Assembly: GCF_005484805.1 (NCBI RefSeq)
Contig: NZ_CP039432.1
Span: forward strand, 1,736,001-1,800,000
Reading direction: 5' to 3'
DNA: 64,000 nucleotides
Origin: Rhodococcus sp. SGAir0479
GTDB taxonomy: Bacteria > Actinomycetota > Actinomycetes > Mycobacteriales > Mycobacteriaceae
Positions 1 through 8,601 of the stretch are shown here, in pieces. The stretch's first letter is position 1. The number at the start of each line of letters is the position of its first letter. The notes beneath the pieces are model-generated. The model did no database searches and was not told the origin of the DNA. It saw only the letters and a list, made by a program, of their open reading frames with translations. Both the position numbers and the translations under genes were made by a program.

Positions 1-2177
1 AGGAACTCCATGGCGGGCCGGAATCCGCCGTCCGCGCGGCGCCGCATGAAGTCCAGGGTTCGGCCGACGATCCGGCCGTCCCGGTACACCGGCAGCCACG
101 ACGTCACCCCGTGCACGGTGCGCTGCTCGTCGACCGCGATCAGGCACCGCACCTCGGGGTCGTCCATCTCCTGCAGCCCGCCCAGCGTGAAGCCCATCTC
201 GGGCATCCCCTTGTCGGCGACCCACTCCTCGGAGATCGCCGTGATCTGGTCGGTGATCGCGAGCGGGGCGGTGCGGAAGTCGATCCACTCCGCGGTGATG
301 CCCGACTTCGCGGCCTTGTTGAGCGCGGTGCGCACGTCCTGGAACTTCTTGCCGGTGAAGGCGATCGCGCCGAGGTCGAGCACGGTCTCCTCGGCCACCT
401 GGACACCGACCCAACCGAGTGTGTCGGCTGCATCGCGGACGTCGGTGGTCACCGAGTAGAAGCACGGCGTCCACCCGTTGGCGGCAGCGAACTCGGCGAA
501 CCCGGCCACATCGTCGCGGACCCGGTCCGGGCGTCCCACCGGCCCGCCCGTCGTCAGCGCGACGCCACCGATCACCCGGTACGCGACGTAACTGTCGCCG
601 GCGGCACCGAACCAGTACGAATTGCCCCGCCACGTCGTCATCCACGACAGCGCGCTGCCGGACCCGGACGTGAGGATCGCGCGCGCCCGCTCCCCCGCGC
701 CGCTGTCGGCGCCGTACGCCGGCCGCAGGAACGTCGCCGCCACCAGCACGCACGCGGCCACCCAGAACACCACCCCGGTCCACTCGTAGAGCAGGGTCGA
801 CGCCCAGTCGACGGGCAGCAGCCGCGGATCGAGCATCTGCAGGTACACCGGCGGCACCAGCCGCTCGGGGAAGTCCGCGACGAGCGTCGCGGCGGTGGGA
901 CGGCGGTCGAAGCCGTTGCGCGCCCACAGCCCGCCCAGCACGTAGAGCACGCCGAGCCCGGCGACCAGCACGGCCAGCTTGCCGAACAACCGGCGGTACG
1001 TCTTCGGCGGGGCCTGCACGTCGAACAGCTTCCGGGTGGCCAACAGCAGGATCAACAGCGCCAGCGGGGTGAGGAACGGTGTCAGTGTGCGGTAGACGTT
1101 GGGCTCGTCGAGGCCGTAGAACAGCGTCTGCTCGTCCACCACGTCGACGTAGCGGACGACGAAGTTCAGCAGGGACAGCGCCAGCAGCACCACCTGCGCG
1201 ACGGTGGACGCGATCCACGCGAACCGTCGGCCCCGGCGCAGCCCGTCACACAGGACCAGCAGGAACACCGACGGCATCAGGCTCAGCAGGGTGGGGCCCA
1301 CCCCGGACAGGCGCAGGTCGAGTTCACCGCGCCGGCAGTCCGGATCCGACTGCGCCGCCTGGCAGATCTCGCGGACCTCCGCCGCCGTCCACGGCACCCC
1401 GCGGAACAGGTCACGCAGCACCGCGAGCGGCCCGACGGCGTGCGGGGACAGCGCCGCGAGCATCGTGCCGATCGACGTGGCCGCCACCACGATCGCGACC
1501 AGCACCCGGCCCTCGCGGCGGGTCCCGGTGACGCGATGTCCGCGGGCGGAGCGGCCCACGATCCACGGGCCGAGGCACAGGCCCACCACCGCGGCCGCGA
1601 ACCGGATGACGTCCTGCAACTGCCCGGCGAACAACACCAGCGTCAACGTGAGGGCGAGCAGACCCACCCGGATCCGGCGCCGCCACAGGGTGTCCATCGA
1701 GGCGCTGGCGACCATCGCGACCCCCACGATCCACGTGGTCGGCCCGACCGCCGTGCCGATGTGGAGCCGAAAGCCCCAGTCGGAGTCGAGAAGTTTCACC
1801 ACCGCGGCGACCGCCGCACCGAGCACCGCGCCGACGATCTGGGTGACGCCGGCCGACAACGCGAACCGCGCCGATCCCATCCGCCGCTCGAGCGGTGCCG
1901 CGACGAGGAAGACCAGCACGGTCGCACCCAGATAGCCGGCCGGTCCGGGCGCCCACAGGCCCGCAGTGAGCGGGGTCCACAGCCGCCAGTGCTCGAGGGG
2001 TCCGATCCCGACCGCCAGATGCCGGTCGACGAACTGTCCGGGCCCGCGGCCCACCGAGTCGGTCGCCACGCCGAGGATCCAGATCAACGCCAGCAGCGTG
2101 ATGCTGACCGGTGCGCCCGCTGCTCCGTACCGCAGCAGATCCACGACCCGACGCGCGTATCGCCGCACCGCATTCAC
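1..2177 (-). CDS. MprF-type aminoacyl-phosphatidylglycerol synthase with rhomboid-like N-terminus (3' end outside window)
   Basis: Predicted membrane enzyme that moves an amino acid from aminoacyl-tRNA onto phosphatidylglycerol, lowering the negative charge of the membrane. The 725 codons present start at a GTG that overlaps the stop of the esterase upstream (GTGA), so the two genes form an operon. The N-terminal half is a series of hydrophobic segments beginning with a rhomboid-like stretch (GPLEHWRLWTP, about residue 55). The C-terminal part is a soluble DUF2156/LPG-synthase domain with SYWFGAAGDSYVAYRV and, at the window edge, FMRRRADGGFRPAMEF, which resembles the DLMR...MDF motif of MprF. 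The frame is still open at base 1, so the final residues are missing. The amino acid transferred (Lys, Ala or other) cannot be read from sequence. Confidence 0.75.
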   Translation of the reverse strand, partial: MNAVRRYARRVVDLLRYGAAGAPVSITLLALIWILGVATDSVGRGPGQFVDRHLAVGIGPLEHWRLWTPLTAGLWAPGPAGYLGATVLVFLVAAPLERRMGSARFALSAGVTQIVGAVLGAAVAAVVKLLDSDWGFRLHIGTAVGPTTWIVGVAMVASASMDTLWRRRIRVGLLALTLTLVLFAGQLQDVIRFAAAVVGLCLGPWIVGRSARGHRVTGTRREGRVLVAIVVAATSIGTMLAALSPHAVGPLAVLRDLFRGVPWTAAEVREICQAAQSDPDCRRGELDLRLSGVGPTLLSLMPSVFLLVLCDGLRRGRRFAWIASTVAQVVLLALSLLNFVVRYVDVVDEQTLFYGLDEPNVYRTLTPFLTPLALLILLLATRKLFDVQAPPKTYRRLFGKLAVLVAGLGVLYVLGGLWARNGFDRRPTAATLVADFPERLVPPVYLQMLDPRLLPVDWASTLLYEWTGVVFWVAACVLVAATFLRPAYGADSGAGERARAILTSGSGSALSWMTTWRGNSYWFGAAGDSYVAYRVIGGVALTTGGPVGRPDRVRDDVAGFAEFAAANGWTPCFYSVTTDVRDAADTLGWVGVQVAEETVLDLGAIAFTGKKFQDVRTALNKAAKSGITAEWIDFRTAPLAITDQITAISEEWVADKGMPEMGFTLGGLQEMDDPEVRCLIAVDEQRTVHGVTSWLPVYRDGRIVGRTLDFMRRRADGGFRPAMEF

Positions 2178-3478
2178 GAGATCAGTCCCATCCGTTCGGC
2201 CAGCCAGTCGAGTTCTTCCCGCAGTCCCGTGGACCACACCAGAAAGCTGTGCGCGCCCGGCACCTCTACGTACTGCACATCCATGCCCGCGTTCTTCGCA
2301 GCCTCGTACACCGTTTTCGCGCCGCCGCGGTAGGCGTCGTCGCGGTCTCCGACGACGATGATCCCCGCCGTGTCCGGGTACCGCCGCGTCTTCATCAGAT
2401 CCAGCGGATTGACCGCCACGAACGCGGCTTCGTCACCGCCGAACGCCTCGTCCACGGTGCGGGCCCGGTCGCCGAGAGTCGGCTCCTCCTGCCCCGACAG
2501 ATCCAGAAACGTCGGATAGACCTGCGGATAGTTGGTCGCCAGCTGCAGCGAGCACGTCCCCCCGTACGACAACCCGCCCACCGCCCAGGACCGCGGATCG
2601 GGATCCACCTGCAGATGCGTCTTCACCCACGCGGGCACGTCCACCGCGAGATAGGTGGCGACGTTGCCGAGCGGGGAATCCACGCACAGCGGGTTCGCGA
2701 GCTGCGACCCGGTGCCGTCCGGGACCACCACCACCGGCGCGAGCCCGTGGTGGGCGCGGGCGAAGGCGTCCATCGTCGCGACGAGTTTGCCGCCGTGCAG
2801 CCAGTCCTCGGGCGAGCCCGGCTGGCCGGCGAGCAGTACCAGCACCGGCAGCAGCGGACGCGGGGTCGCGAAGTACGCCGGCGGCAGGTAGATCACCGCG
2901 TCCCGCGCCCCGAATCCGGACGTCGCACCGGGGATCGCCGCGGTGGTGTAGCGGCCACTGCCGGGTATCCCGTCCGCCTGCGCCGTCCACGCCTCCTCGA
3001 GCGGCCGGCCGGTGACGACGGACGCCTGCGGCGGCGGGACCTCGGCGAAGTCGATCCGGTCCGGGTCCGGCAGCCCGAGTGCGGTGCCCACCGTGGGATA
3101 CGCGTAGAACACCTGGTTGATCTGCAGCGCCGCGGTGAGCACGACCGCACCGGCCGCGACGACCGAGATCGGGATCATCCACCGGCGCCCGGTCAGCAGC
3201 CGCGGCACCAGCAGCAGCACCGCCCACAGTCCGACGCCGATCCACACGTAGACGGCCGTCTCGACCGGGTCCGGGAACGGCCGCCACACGTGTTCGACGA
3301 CCACGTACAACAGCAGCGTGGTCGCCACCGCCGCGAGCGCCGAGAGCGGCACCGCCCACCGCAGGAACCAGCGCCGCCGACTCGCCAGCAGCCATCCCGC
3401 GCCGAGGATCCCCAGCAGCACGACCAGCACGGGCAACGGCCCCGACACCAGCGATACCCGATCGAGCCACTGCGCCAC
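2174..3478 (-). CDS. Membrane-anchored alpha/beta-hydrolase esterase, partner of the aminoacyl-PG synthase
   Basis: 434-residue protein with about four transmembrane segments in residues 10-125, followed by an extracytoplasmic esterase domain of the Esterase/mycolyltransferase type. The nucleophile elbow is GGLSYGG with Ser304; a likely acid lies in GDRDD and the histidine in VPGAHSF near the C-terminus. The GTG start has a GGAGG ribosome site four bases upstream, and the stop overlaps the synthase start. In Corynebacterium an esterase next to an aminoacyl-PG synthase is linked to removing or re-routing the amino acid on the lipid; the same role is inferred here. A mycolyl or other ester hydrolase remains possible. 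Its promoter region is shared with the divergent blaI. Confidence 0.72.
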   Translation of the reverse strand: MAQWLDRVSLVSGPLPVLVVLLGILGAGWLLASRRRWFLRWAVPLSALAAVATTLLLYVVVEHVWRPFPDPVETAVYVWIGVGLWAVLLLVPRLLTGRRWMIPISVVAAGAVVLTAALQINQVFYAYPTVGTALGLPDPDRIDFAEVPPPQASVVTGRPLEEAWTAQADGIPGSGRYTTAAIPGATSGFGARDAVIYLPPAYFATPRPLLPVLVLLAGQPGSPEDWLHGGKLVATMDAFARAHHGLAPVVVVPDGTGSQLANPLCVDSPLGNVATYLAVDVPAWVKTHLQVDPDPRSWAVGGLSYGGTCSLQLATNYPQVYPTFLDLSGQEEPTLGDRARTVDEAFGGDEAAFVAVNPLDLMKTRRYPDTAGIIVVGDRDDAYRGGAKTVYEAAKNAGMDVQYVEVPGAHSFLVWSTGLREELDWLAERMGLIS

Positions 3479-3560
3479 CGGACCTCCATCCCGCCGTCGT
3501 CCTCACCCGGTATACCGCGCCCGGGTGGGATGCGACCGATACCACACCGGTCCGCGGAAA

Positions 3561-3581
3561 GTTACTACCGCCAGTAGTAAC
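3561..3581. promoter_or_regulatory. BlaI-type operator (perfect inverted repeat)
   Basis: GTTACTAC at 3561-3568 and GTAGTAAC at 3574-3581 are exact reverse complements around a 5-base spacer. TACTAC/GTAGTA half-sites are the pattern bound by BlaI/MecI-family repressors. The site lies 33 bases before blaI and 83 bases before the divergent esterase, so it can serve autoregulation and may also control the lipid operon. Confidence 0.8.
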
Positions 3582-3601
3582 CATTCGGGGCGGGTGGTCC
3601 G

Positions 3602-3607
3602 TAGAAT
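3602..3607 (+). promoter_or_regulatory. -10 box of blaI (leaderless transcript predicted)
   Basis: TAGAAT fits the actinobacterial TANNNT -10 box. It ends six bases before the ATG of blaI at 3614, which places the predicted transcription start on or next to the start codon. There is no ribosome site in the gap. The -35 region would lie at the right arm of the BlaI operator, so bound repressor would block the polymerase. Confidence 0.5.
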
Positions 3608-3613
3608 CGCGGC

Positions 3614-4063
3614 ATGGCTGGACTCGGCGAGCTCGAACGTGCGGTGATGGACCATCTGTGGTCCGTGTCGGAACCCCAGACGGTGCGGCAGGTGCATGAG
3701 GCATTGGCGGCTCGGCGGGAACTGGCGTACACGACGGTGATGACCGTCCTGCAACGCCTGGCCAAGAAGCACCTCGTCATCCAGCAGCGTGATGATCGCG
3801 CGCACCGCTACGTGCCCGTGCACGGCCGCGACGAGCTGGTCGCCGGCCTCATGGTCGACGCCCTGCAGCAGGCCGACGCGTCCGGCGAGCGAGCCGCCGC
3901 GCTCGTCCACTTCGTCGGGCAGGTCGGGGCCGACGAGGCCGCCGCGCTGCGCGAGGCGTTGGCCGCGCTCGAGGAGTCCGAAGCCGAGAAGGCCGCGAAG
4001 GCCGCCCAGCCGGCTCCGCTGCACCCGCCGGGACTGCCGCCCGGTACCGGCCGGGCGAGTTGA
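3614..4063 (+). CDS. blaI: BlaI/MecI/CopY-family transcriptional repressor
   Basis: 149-residue winged-helix repressor, the usual length for the family. Residues ~5-75 form the DNA-binding domain, with the recognition helix in AYTTVMTVLQRLAKKHL (about 38-54); residues 80-130 form the dimerisation part. The Ala/Pro-rich tail is not conserved. It is the counterpart of M. tuberculosis Rv1846c and is followed after 28 bases by an M56 peptidase, the normal BlaI-BlaR pairing. In that system the membrane peptidase relieves repression when cell-wall stress is sensed. A perfect operator lies directly upstream, so autorepression is likely. Confidence 0.9.
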   Translation: MAGLGELERAVMDHLWSVSEPQTVRQVHEALAARRELAYTTVMTVLQRLAKKHLVIQQRDDRAHRYVPVHGRDELVAGLMVDALQQADASGERAAALVHFVGQVGADEAAALREALAALEESEAEKAAKAAQPAPLHPPGLPPGTGRAS

Positions 4064-4091
4064 GGCCCTGCGACGCCATGACCGGTAACCG

Positions 4092-5057
4092 ATGAACGCC
4101 ACCACGGCGCTCGCCTTCGGTGTGCTCGCGCTCGCACTGACGGGTCCGGTGCCGGCGCTGCTCAGTCGTGCGCAGTGGCCGTACCGGTCGCCGCGCGCCG
4201 CGCTGGTGCTGTGGCAGGCGATCGCACTCGCCGCCGTCCTGTCGGCCTTCAGTTCCGGGCTCGCAATCGCCAGCCAGCTACTCGTGCCCGGGCCCGACGG
4301 CCGCCCCACCACCGAGCCGACCGCCGAGATAGATGCGCTCGGGCTGCCGCTGTGGGTGCTCTACATCGTCGTCTTCGGCCTCACGCTGCTCATCGGCGCC
4401 AAGCTGATCTTCTCGATCGTTCGCGTCGCCGTGCACACCCGACGTCGCCGCGCGCGGCACCGGATGCTCGTCGATCTCCTCGACCGCGGTGACGTGGATC
4501 CGTCGTCGGCGCTCGGGGGGTTCTCCGACGTCCGCGTCCTCGACGCGGCCGAGCCGATCGCGTACTGCCTCCCGGGACTGCGGCAGCGCGTGGTGGTCAG
4601 CGAGGGGGCCCTCAACTCGTTGGGCCACGCCGAGGTGACCGCGATCCTCACGCACGAACGCTCGCACCTGCGGGCCCGCCACGATCTCGTACTCGAGGCG
4701 TTCACCGCTGTCCACGAGGCGTTTCCGCGGGTGGTCCGCTCCAAGTCGGCGCTGGGGTCGGTGCAGTTGCTCGTCGAACTGCTCGCCGACGATTCGGCCG
4801 TGAAGGTCACCGGTCCGGCACCGCTCGCCCGGGCGTTGGTCACGTGCGCCGGTTCCACCGCACCGCGCGGCGCGATGGCGGTCGGTGGTCCCAGCACCCT
4901 GGTGCGGGTCCAGCGTCTCACCGGCACCGCCGGCGACGTGCGGATCACGGCGGCCGCCTACCTCACCGCGGCGGCGATCCTGGTTGTCCCGACGATCGCG
5001 GTCGCGGTGCCGTGGCTGGTGGAGCTGAGCCGGCTGTTCTCGGCCTCCCAACCCTGA
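4092..5057 (+). CDS. M56-family (BlaR-like) membrane metallopeptidase
   Basis: 321-residue integral membrane zinc peptidase. Hydrophobic segments are seen at about residues 3-25, 36-60, 85-110 and 285-308. The cytoplasmic domain carries the zinc-peptidase motif H188-E-R-S-H192. There is no C-terminal penicillin-binding sensor domain as in staphylococcal BlaR1, so the signal, if any, must be sensed differently. It corresponds to Rv1845c and probably inactivates the BlaI repressor encoded immediately upstream. Transcribed with blaI. Confidence 0.85.
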   Translation: MNATTALAFGVLALALTGPVPALLSRAQWPYRSPRAALVLWQAIALAAVLSAFSSGLAIASQLLVPGPDGRPTTEPTAEIDALGLPLWVLYIVVFGLTLLIGAKLIFSIVRVAVHTRRRRARHRMLVDLLDRGDVDPSSALGGFSDVRVLDAAEPIAYCLPGLRQRVVVSEGALNSLGHAEVTAILTHERSHLRARHDLVLEAFTAVHEAFPRVVRSKSALGSVQLLVELLADDSAVKVTGPAPLARALVTCAGSTAPRGAMAVGGPSTLVRVQRLTGTAGDVRITAAAYLTAAAILVVPTIAVAVPWLVELSRLFSASQP

Positions 5058-5327
5058 CGACGTCGTACCGACGCGGGCCCACCGGGTTTCCGTTGCGCTG
5101 GTCACAGCGCTCGCGGTGATCGGCGGGCTCGCTGTCCGATCGCGTACACTCGATTGCGGCCGCCATCGCGGCCCGATCGAACAGTCCAACATTTGTTTGG
5201 CACACAGCCCCATCTCTCCGCATGCGCGCTCGGATGGCCAGGTGAAATGTGCCCTGGCTCGTCTCTTCGTGCGGCTGCATGACAGCCCCGCTCCGCGACG
5301 CGCCCGACGTCCGGAGAGGTATTCCGC
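5058..5327 (+). promoter_or_regulatory. Long leader/promoter region of the DEAD-box helicase gene
   Basis: 270 bases without a convincing gene. A TACACT hexamer at about 5146-5151 could be a -10 box, which would give a leader of ~170 bases. The leader contains short dyads (GGCCGC/GCGGCC near 5158 and GCCAGG/CCTGGC near 5239-5260) and ends with a good ribosome site, GGAGAGG at 5313-5319, eight bases before the GTG. Long structured leaders are known for bacterial DEAD-box helicase genes; regulation here is inference. Confidence 0.3.
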
Positions 5328-7372
5328 GTGACCACTGCTGCCCAAGATCCGTCCGTACAGGACGAGACCGACATCGACACAGCTGTCGAAAGCTCGACCC
5401 CCGAGATGACGTTCGCCGAAATCGGCTTGCCCGAGCCGGTCGTCGCCGCGCTCGCCCGCAACTCGATCACCGTCCCCTCGCCCATCCAGGCCATGGCCGT
5501 CCCGGACGCCATCGCCGGCAAGAACATCCTCGGCCGCGCCCAGACCGGTTCGGGCAAGACGCTTGCCTTCGGTCTGCCGATGCTCGCGCGCCTGGCCCGC
5601 CACGAGGACCGGCCCGCGCCCAAGCGCCCCGCGCGCTGGTGCTGGTGCCCACCCGTGAGCTCGCCTTCCAGGTCGTCGACTCGCTCACCCCGTACGCCGG
5701 AGCCCTCGGCCTGAACGTGCGCGCCGCCGTCGGTGGCACCCCGTTCACCAAGCAGGTCGACCAGCTGCGCCGGGGCGTCGACATCCTCGTCGCCACCCCC
5801 GGCCGCCTCGGCGACCACCTGCGGCAGAACACGTGCGTGCTCGACGCCATCGAGATGACCGCACTCGACGAGGCCGACCAGATGGCCGACATGGGCTTCC
5901 TGCCCGAGGTGCGCACGCTGCTGAACGGCACCCCGGCCGACAGCCAGCGGCTGCTGTTCTCGGCGACGCTCGACAACGACGTGCAGGCGCTGGTCCGCGA
6001 GTTCCTGCCGCAGCACGAACTGCACTCCACGCAGGACGGTCGCGCATCGGTCACCACGATGGACCACTACGTGCTGCTGGTCGACCGCGGCCAGAAGGAC
6101 GCCGTCCTCGCCGAGATCGCGTCCCGCAAGGGTGGTCGCACCATCATGTTCGCGCGCACCAAGCTCGGCACCGAGGGTGTCGTGGAACGGCTCCGCGAGC
6201 AGGGCGTCGCTGCCGAGGCGCTGCACGGCGGCAAGGCGCAGAACCAGCGCACCCGTGTCCTCGAACGCTTCAAGAACGGCCGCACCCCGGTCCTGGTCGC
6301 GACCGATGTCGCGGCCCGCGGCATCCACGTCGACGGCATCGACCTGGTGGTGCACGTCGATCCGCCGCAGGACCACAAGGACTACCTGCACCGCGCCGGT
6401 CGCACCGCGCGTGCCGGCGAGGCCGGTGTGGTGGCCGCGATCGTGCTGCCGAACCAGCGCCGCATGTTCCGCCGGCTGACCGGGATGGCCGGCGTCGACG
6501 CCACCGCCGTGCCCGTGTTCCCCGGTTCGGAGGAACTGGCCGCGATCACGGGGGCGCAGGCTCCGAGTGGAGAACCGGTGCGCGACAGCTACTTCGGCAC
6601 CGAGCGCCGCGAGCGGTCGTTCGGTGACCGCGGTCCGCGCCGCGACGGCGGATTCCGCGGGAACCGCGACGATCGCGGACCTCGCCGCGACTTCGGTGAC
6701 CGCGGCCCGCGTCGCGACGGGGAGCACGGCAAGTTCCGCGGCAACCGGGACGACCGGCCGCGCCGGGACTTCGGTGACCGCAACGAGGGTGAGCGCAGCT
6801 TCGGCGACCGCGGCCCCCGCCGCGACTTCGACGGTCCGCGTCGCGATTTCGGGGATCGGGACAATCGTGCCCCGCGCCGCGACGGCGAGGGCGGCGGCTT
6901 CCGTGGCTCCCGCGACAACAACCGGTCCTTCGGTGACCGCAACGACCGCGGCCCGCGCCGCGACTTCGGTGACCGTCGCAGTGAGGGCGGCTTCCGTCGC
7001 AACGAGTCGCACGGCGGCGAGTCCCGCGGCAACGGATTCCGTGGCGATCGTGGCCCGCGTCGCGACTTCGACGGTCCGCGTCGCGATTTCGGGGATCGGG
7101 ACAATCGTGCCCCGCGCCGCGACGGCGAGGGCGGCGGCTTCCGTGGCTCCCGCGACAACAACCGGTCCTTCGGCGAGCGCAACGACCGCGGCCCGCGCCG
7201 CGACTTCGGTGACCGGGACCGCCGATCGTACGGCGATCGCCCCGACCGCTCGCACGGTGAGCGGAACGGCGGCCAGGGCGGACCGGCCCCGCGCAGCAGC
7301 GGTTTCCGTAGCCGCACCGAGCGGCGCAGCTACGACGGATTCGACGGCCCGCACCGCAACCGCAACGTGTAG
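5328..7372 (+). CDS. DEAD-box RNA helicase with RGG-like tail; frame broken by a 1-base deletion at 5627-5630
   Basis: ATP-dependent RNA helicase of the RhlE/CsdA type. As written, the frame opened by the GTG at 5328 (ribosome site GGAGAGG) stops at 5714; the rest of the protein continues in another frame to 7372. Restoring one C in the CCCC run at 5627-5630 gives one uninterrupted 681-residue protein: Q and Walker A motifs (AQTGSGKT, 71-78), PTREL (108-112), DEAD (181-184), SAT (212-214), HRAGRT (355-360), all intact. Residues ~425-681 are an Arg/Gly/Asp-rich tail of DRGPRRDFGDR-like repeats, with a long DNA direct repeat. Because every motif on both sides is conserved, a sequencing error or very recent mutation is more likely than an old pseudogene. 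A hairpin terminator follows. Confidence 0.82.
6821..7215. repeat. Two-copy direct repeat inside the helicase tail
   Basis: Bases 6821-6975 recur at 7061-7215, exactly 240 bases later. The first 113 bases are identical in both copies (6821-6933 and 7061-7173); only two mismatches occur in the whole 155 bases. 240 is a multiple of three, so copy gain or loss keeps the frame. It encodes an Arg/Asp/Gly-rich unit and points to a recent internal duplication. Confidence 0.9.
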
Positions 7373-7400
7373 CGGCGAGGTCGACTGACCACGCATTCCA

Positions 7401-7447
7401 GCACACCGGCCCCGGCCGCCCCGACAGGGCGACCGGGGCCGGTGTGC
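7401..7447 (+). terminator. Hairpin terminator after the DEAD-box helicase
   Basis: A perfect 15-bp inverted repeat, arms 7401-7415 and 7433-7447 with a 17-base loop, begins 29 bases after the helicase stop. There is no T-run, as is common in high-GC actinobacteria. Confidence 0.7.
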
Positions 7448-7493
7448 ACGGTGCCGGGCGACGAATCCCGTGTACCGGCCTTACGCTCCTCCC

Positions 7494-7979
7494 ATGACGA
7501 ACCGAGCCGACGACGACACATATCAGGCCGTCGTGTCCATCGCGGCAGAGTCCCTGGCCGCGATGCGGGCGATCCTCGCCGACATGACCAGCGAGCAGGC
7601 CAACCGCGTCCCGAACCTGCCCGGCGCCAACAGTCCGTACGCGATCGGCGCGCACTGCGTGGGGATGGCCGACTACTGGGGCGGGTCACTGATCGCGGGC
7701 CTGCGCATCCCCCGCGACCGGGACAGCGAGTTCCGCGCTCAGGGAGACCCACAGGAGCTGTGCGCCGAACTCGACCGCATCCGCGAGTCCTTCCCCGAAC
7801 GGGTTGCGATCGCTCTGACCGAGGGAGTGCGGGACCGGACTCCCCCGGGCACCACCCGCAGCGGCAGCGCCCGCACGGCTACCGCGACCTGGATGCTGTT
7901 GCACATCGTGCGCGAATTGTCGCAACACCTGGGGCAACTCGAAATCACCCGCGACATCCTGGCCGCGGACGAGCACTGA
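7494..7979 (+). CDS. DinB-like (DUF664 type) four-helix protein
   Basis: 161-residue protein of the DinB/maleylpyruvate-isomerase-N superfamily, four-helix bundles that often bind a divalent metal and, in actinobacteria, some of which act as mycothiol-dependent transferases. The likely metal histidines are in GAHCVGMADYW (helix 2) and in HIVRELSQHLGQLEITRD near the C-terminus. The ATG at 7494 is chosen over an in-frame upstream start because the similarity begins after it and a TACGCT -10-like box ends six bases upstream, suggesting a leaderless message. The substrate is unknown. Confidence 0.75.
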   Translation: MTNRADDDTYQAVVSIAAESLAAMRAILADMTSEQANRVPNLPGANSPYAIGAHCVGMADYWGGSLIAGLRIPRDRDSEFRAQGDPQELCAELDRIRESFPERVAIALTEGVRDRTPPGTTRSGSARTATATWMLLHIVRELSQHLGQLEITRDILAADEH

Positions 7980-8012
7980 GACGGTGCCCGGACCTCGTGT
8001 GACAATGCTGCG

Positions 8013-8333
8013 GTGACTCCGAGGACGCACCGACTACTCGCCGGCCTGACCGCGGTGGCCGTCGTTCTGATCGTCGGCGGGTTCGTCTTCGATCGCCACG
8101 AGAAGCGGGCCTATACCGAGTGCATGGACGAGGTCCGGGACCACGTCAGCGAGGCCTTCGAGGTGCCGGGTGTTCGCGACCCGGACGCGTACACGGGCAC
8201 CTTCTACAGCTTCGGATGTGATCAGGCCAGTCGTGCAGGCCTTGTCGCGGTCGGCATCGGTGTGGTCCTGCTGGTGGCCGCGGCGACTGCGTGGTGGGGG
8301 CGACGGCGCACAGTCCGGCCCGGGTGGAGGTGA
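8013..8333 (+). CDS. Small two-pass membrane protein, unknown function
   Basis: 106 residues starting at GTG. Two hydrophobic helices, about residues 8-27 and 75-95, flank a ~45-residue loop with two cysteines (YTECMDE and FGCDQ) that could form a disulfide if the loop is outside the cell. The C-terminus is arginine-rich, consistent with a cytoplasmic end. No family was recognised. GACAAT ends six bases before the start, so the message may be leaderless. Confidence 0.6.
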   Translation: MTPRTHRLLAGLTAVAVVLIVGGFVFDRHEKRAYTECMDEVRDHVSEAFEVPGVRDPDAYTGTFYSFGCDQASRAGLVAVGIGVVLLVAAATAWWGRRRTVRPGWR

Positions 8334-8601
8334 CTACGCCTCGGGGATCGGGCTCGGGGATCGGGCTTCGAACAATCCGCCGCGACCCCGAATACGGCTC
8401 GCAGCCAAGTAGGTCAGCGCTTCGGCCCGGGTGATACGCGGCGGACGGCACGTCACAGTCCATGCCGGAAACCCTTCGGCGGCCCACCTCCCGCACCCAG
8501 GGGCGTGGTCTCACGATGCATGCGAACGGAACCTGGGCGGGGCCGCCCTTGTCCCCGCCGTATCGAAGACGCCGTCGTCCTCGCTGACTACCATCGAGGC
8601 C

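Noticed and set aside
111-2333. Very long open frame opposite the MprF-type synthase (740 codons)
   Set aside because: Arg/His/Gln-rich product without any domain; a typical antisense shadow of a high-GC gene. The minus strand encodes recognisable membrane and synthase domains.
5622-5640. Programmed -1 frameshift in the helicase
   Set aside because: No X-XXY-YYZ slippery heptamer or downstream structure; the simple loss of one C in a C-run explains the shift better.
6600-7370. CRISPR-like or satellite array
   Set aside because: The repeats are coding, irregular and in frame with the helicase tail; no constant spacer length.
8340-8365. 13-bp tandem repeat (CTCGGGGATCGGG twice)
   Set aside because: Only two units in a gap without any other signal; likely chance. 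The rest of 8334-8601 shows nothing beyond the -10-like box.
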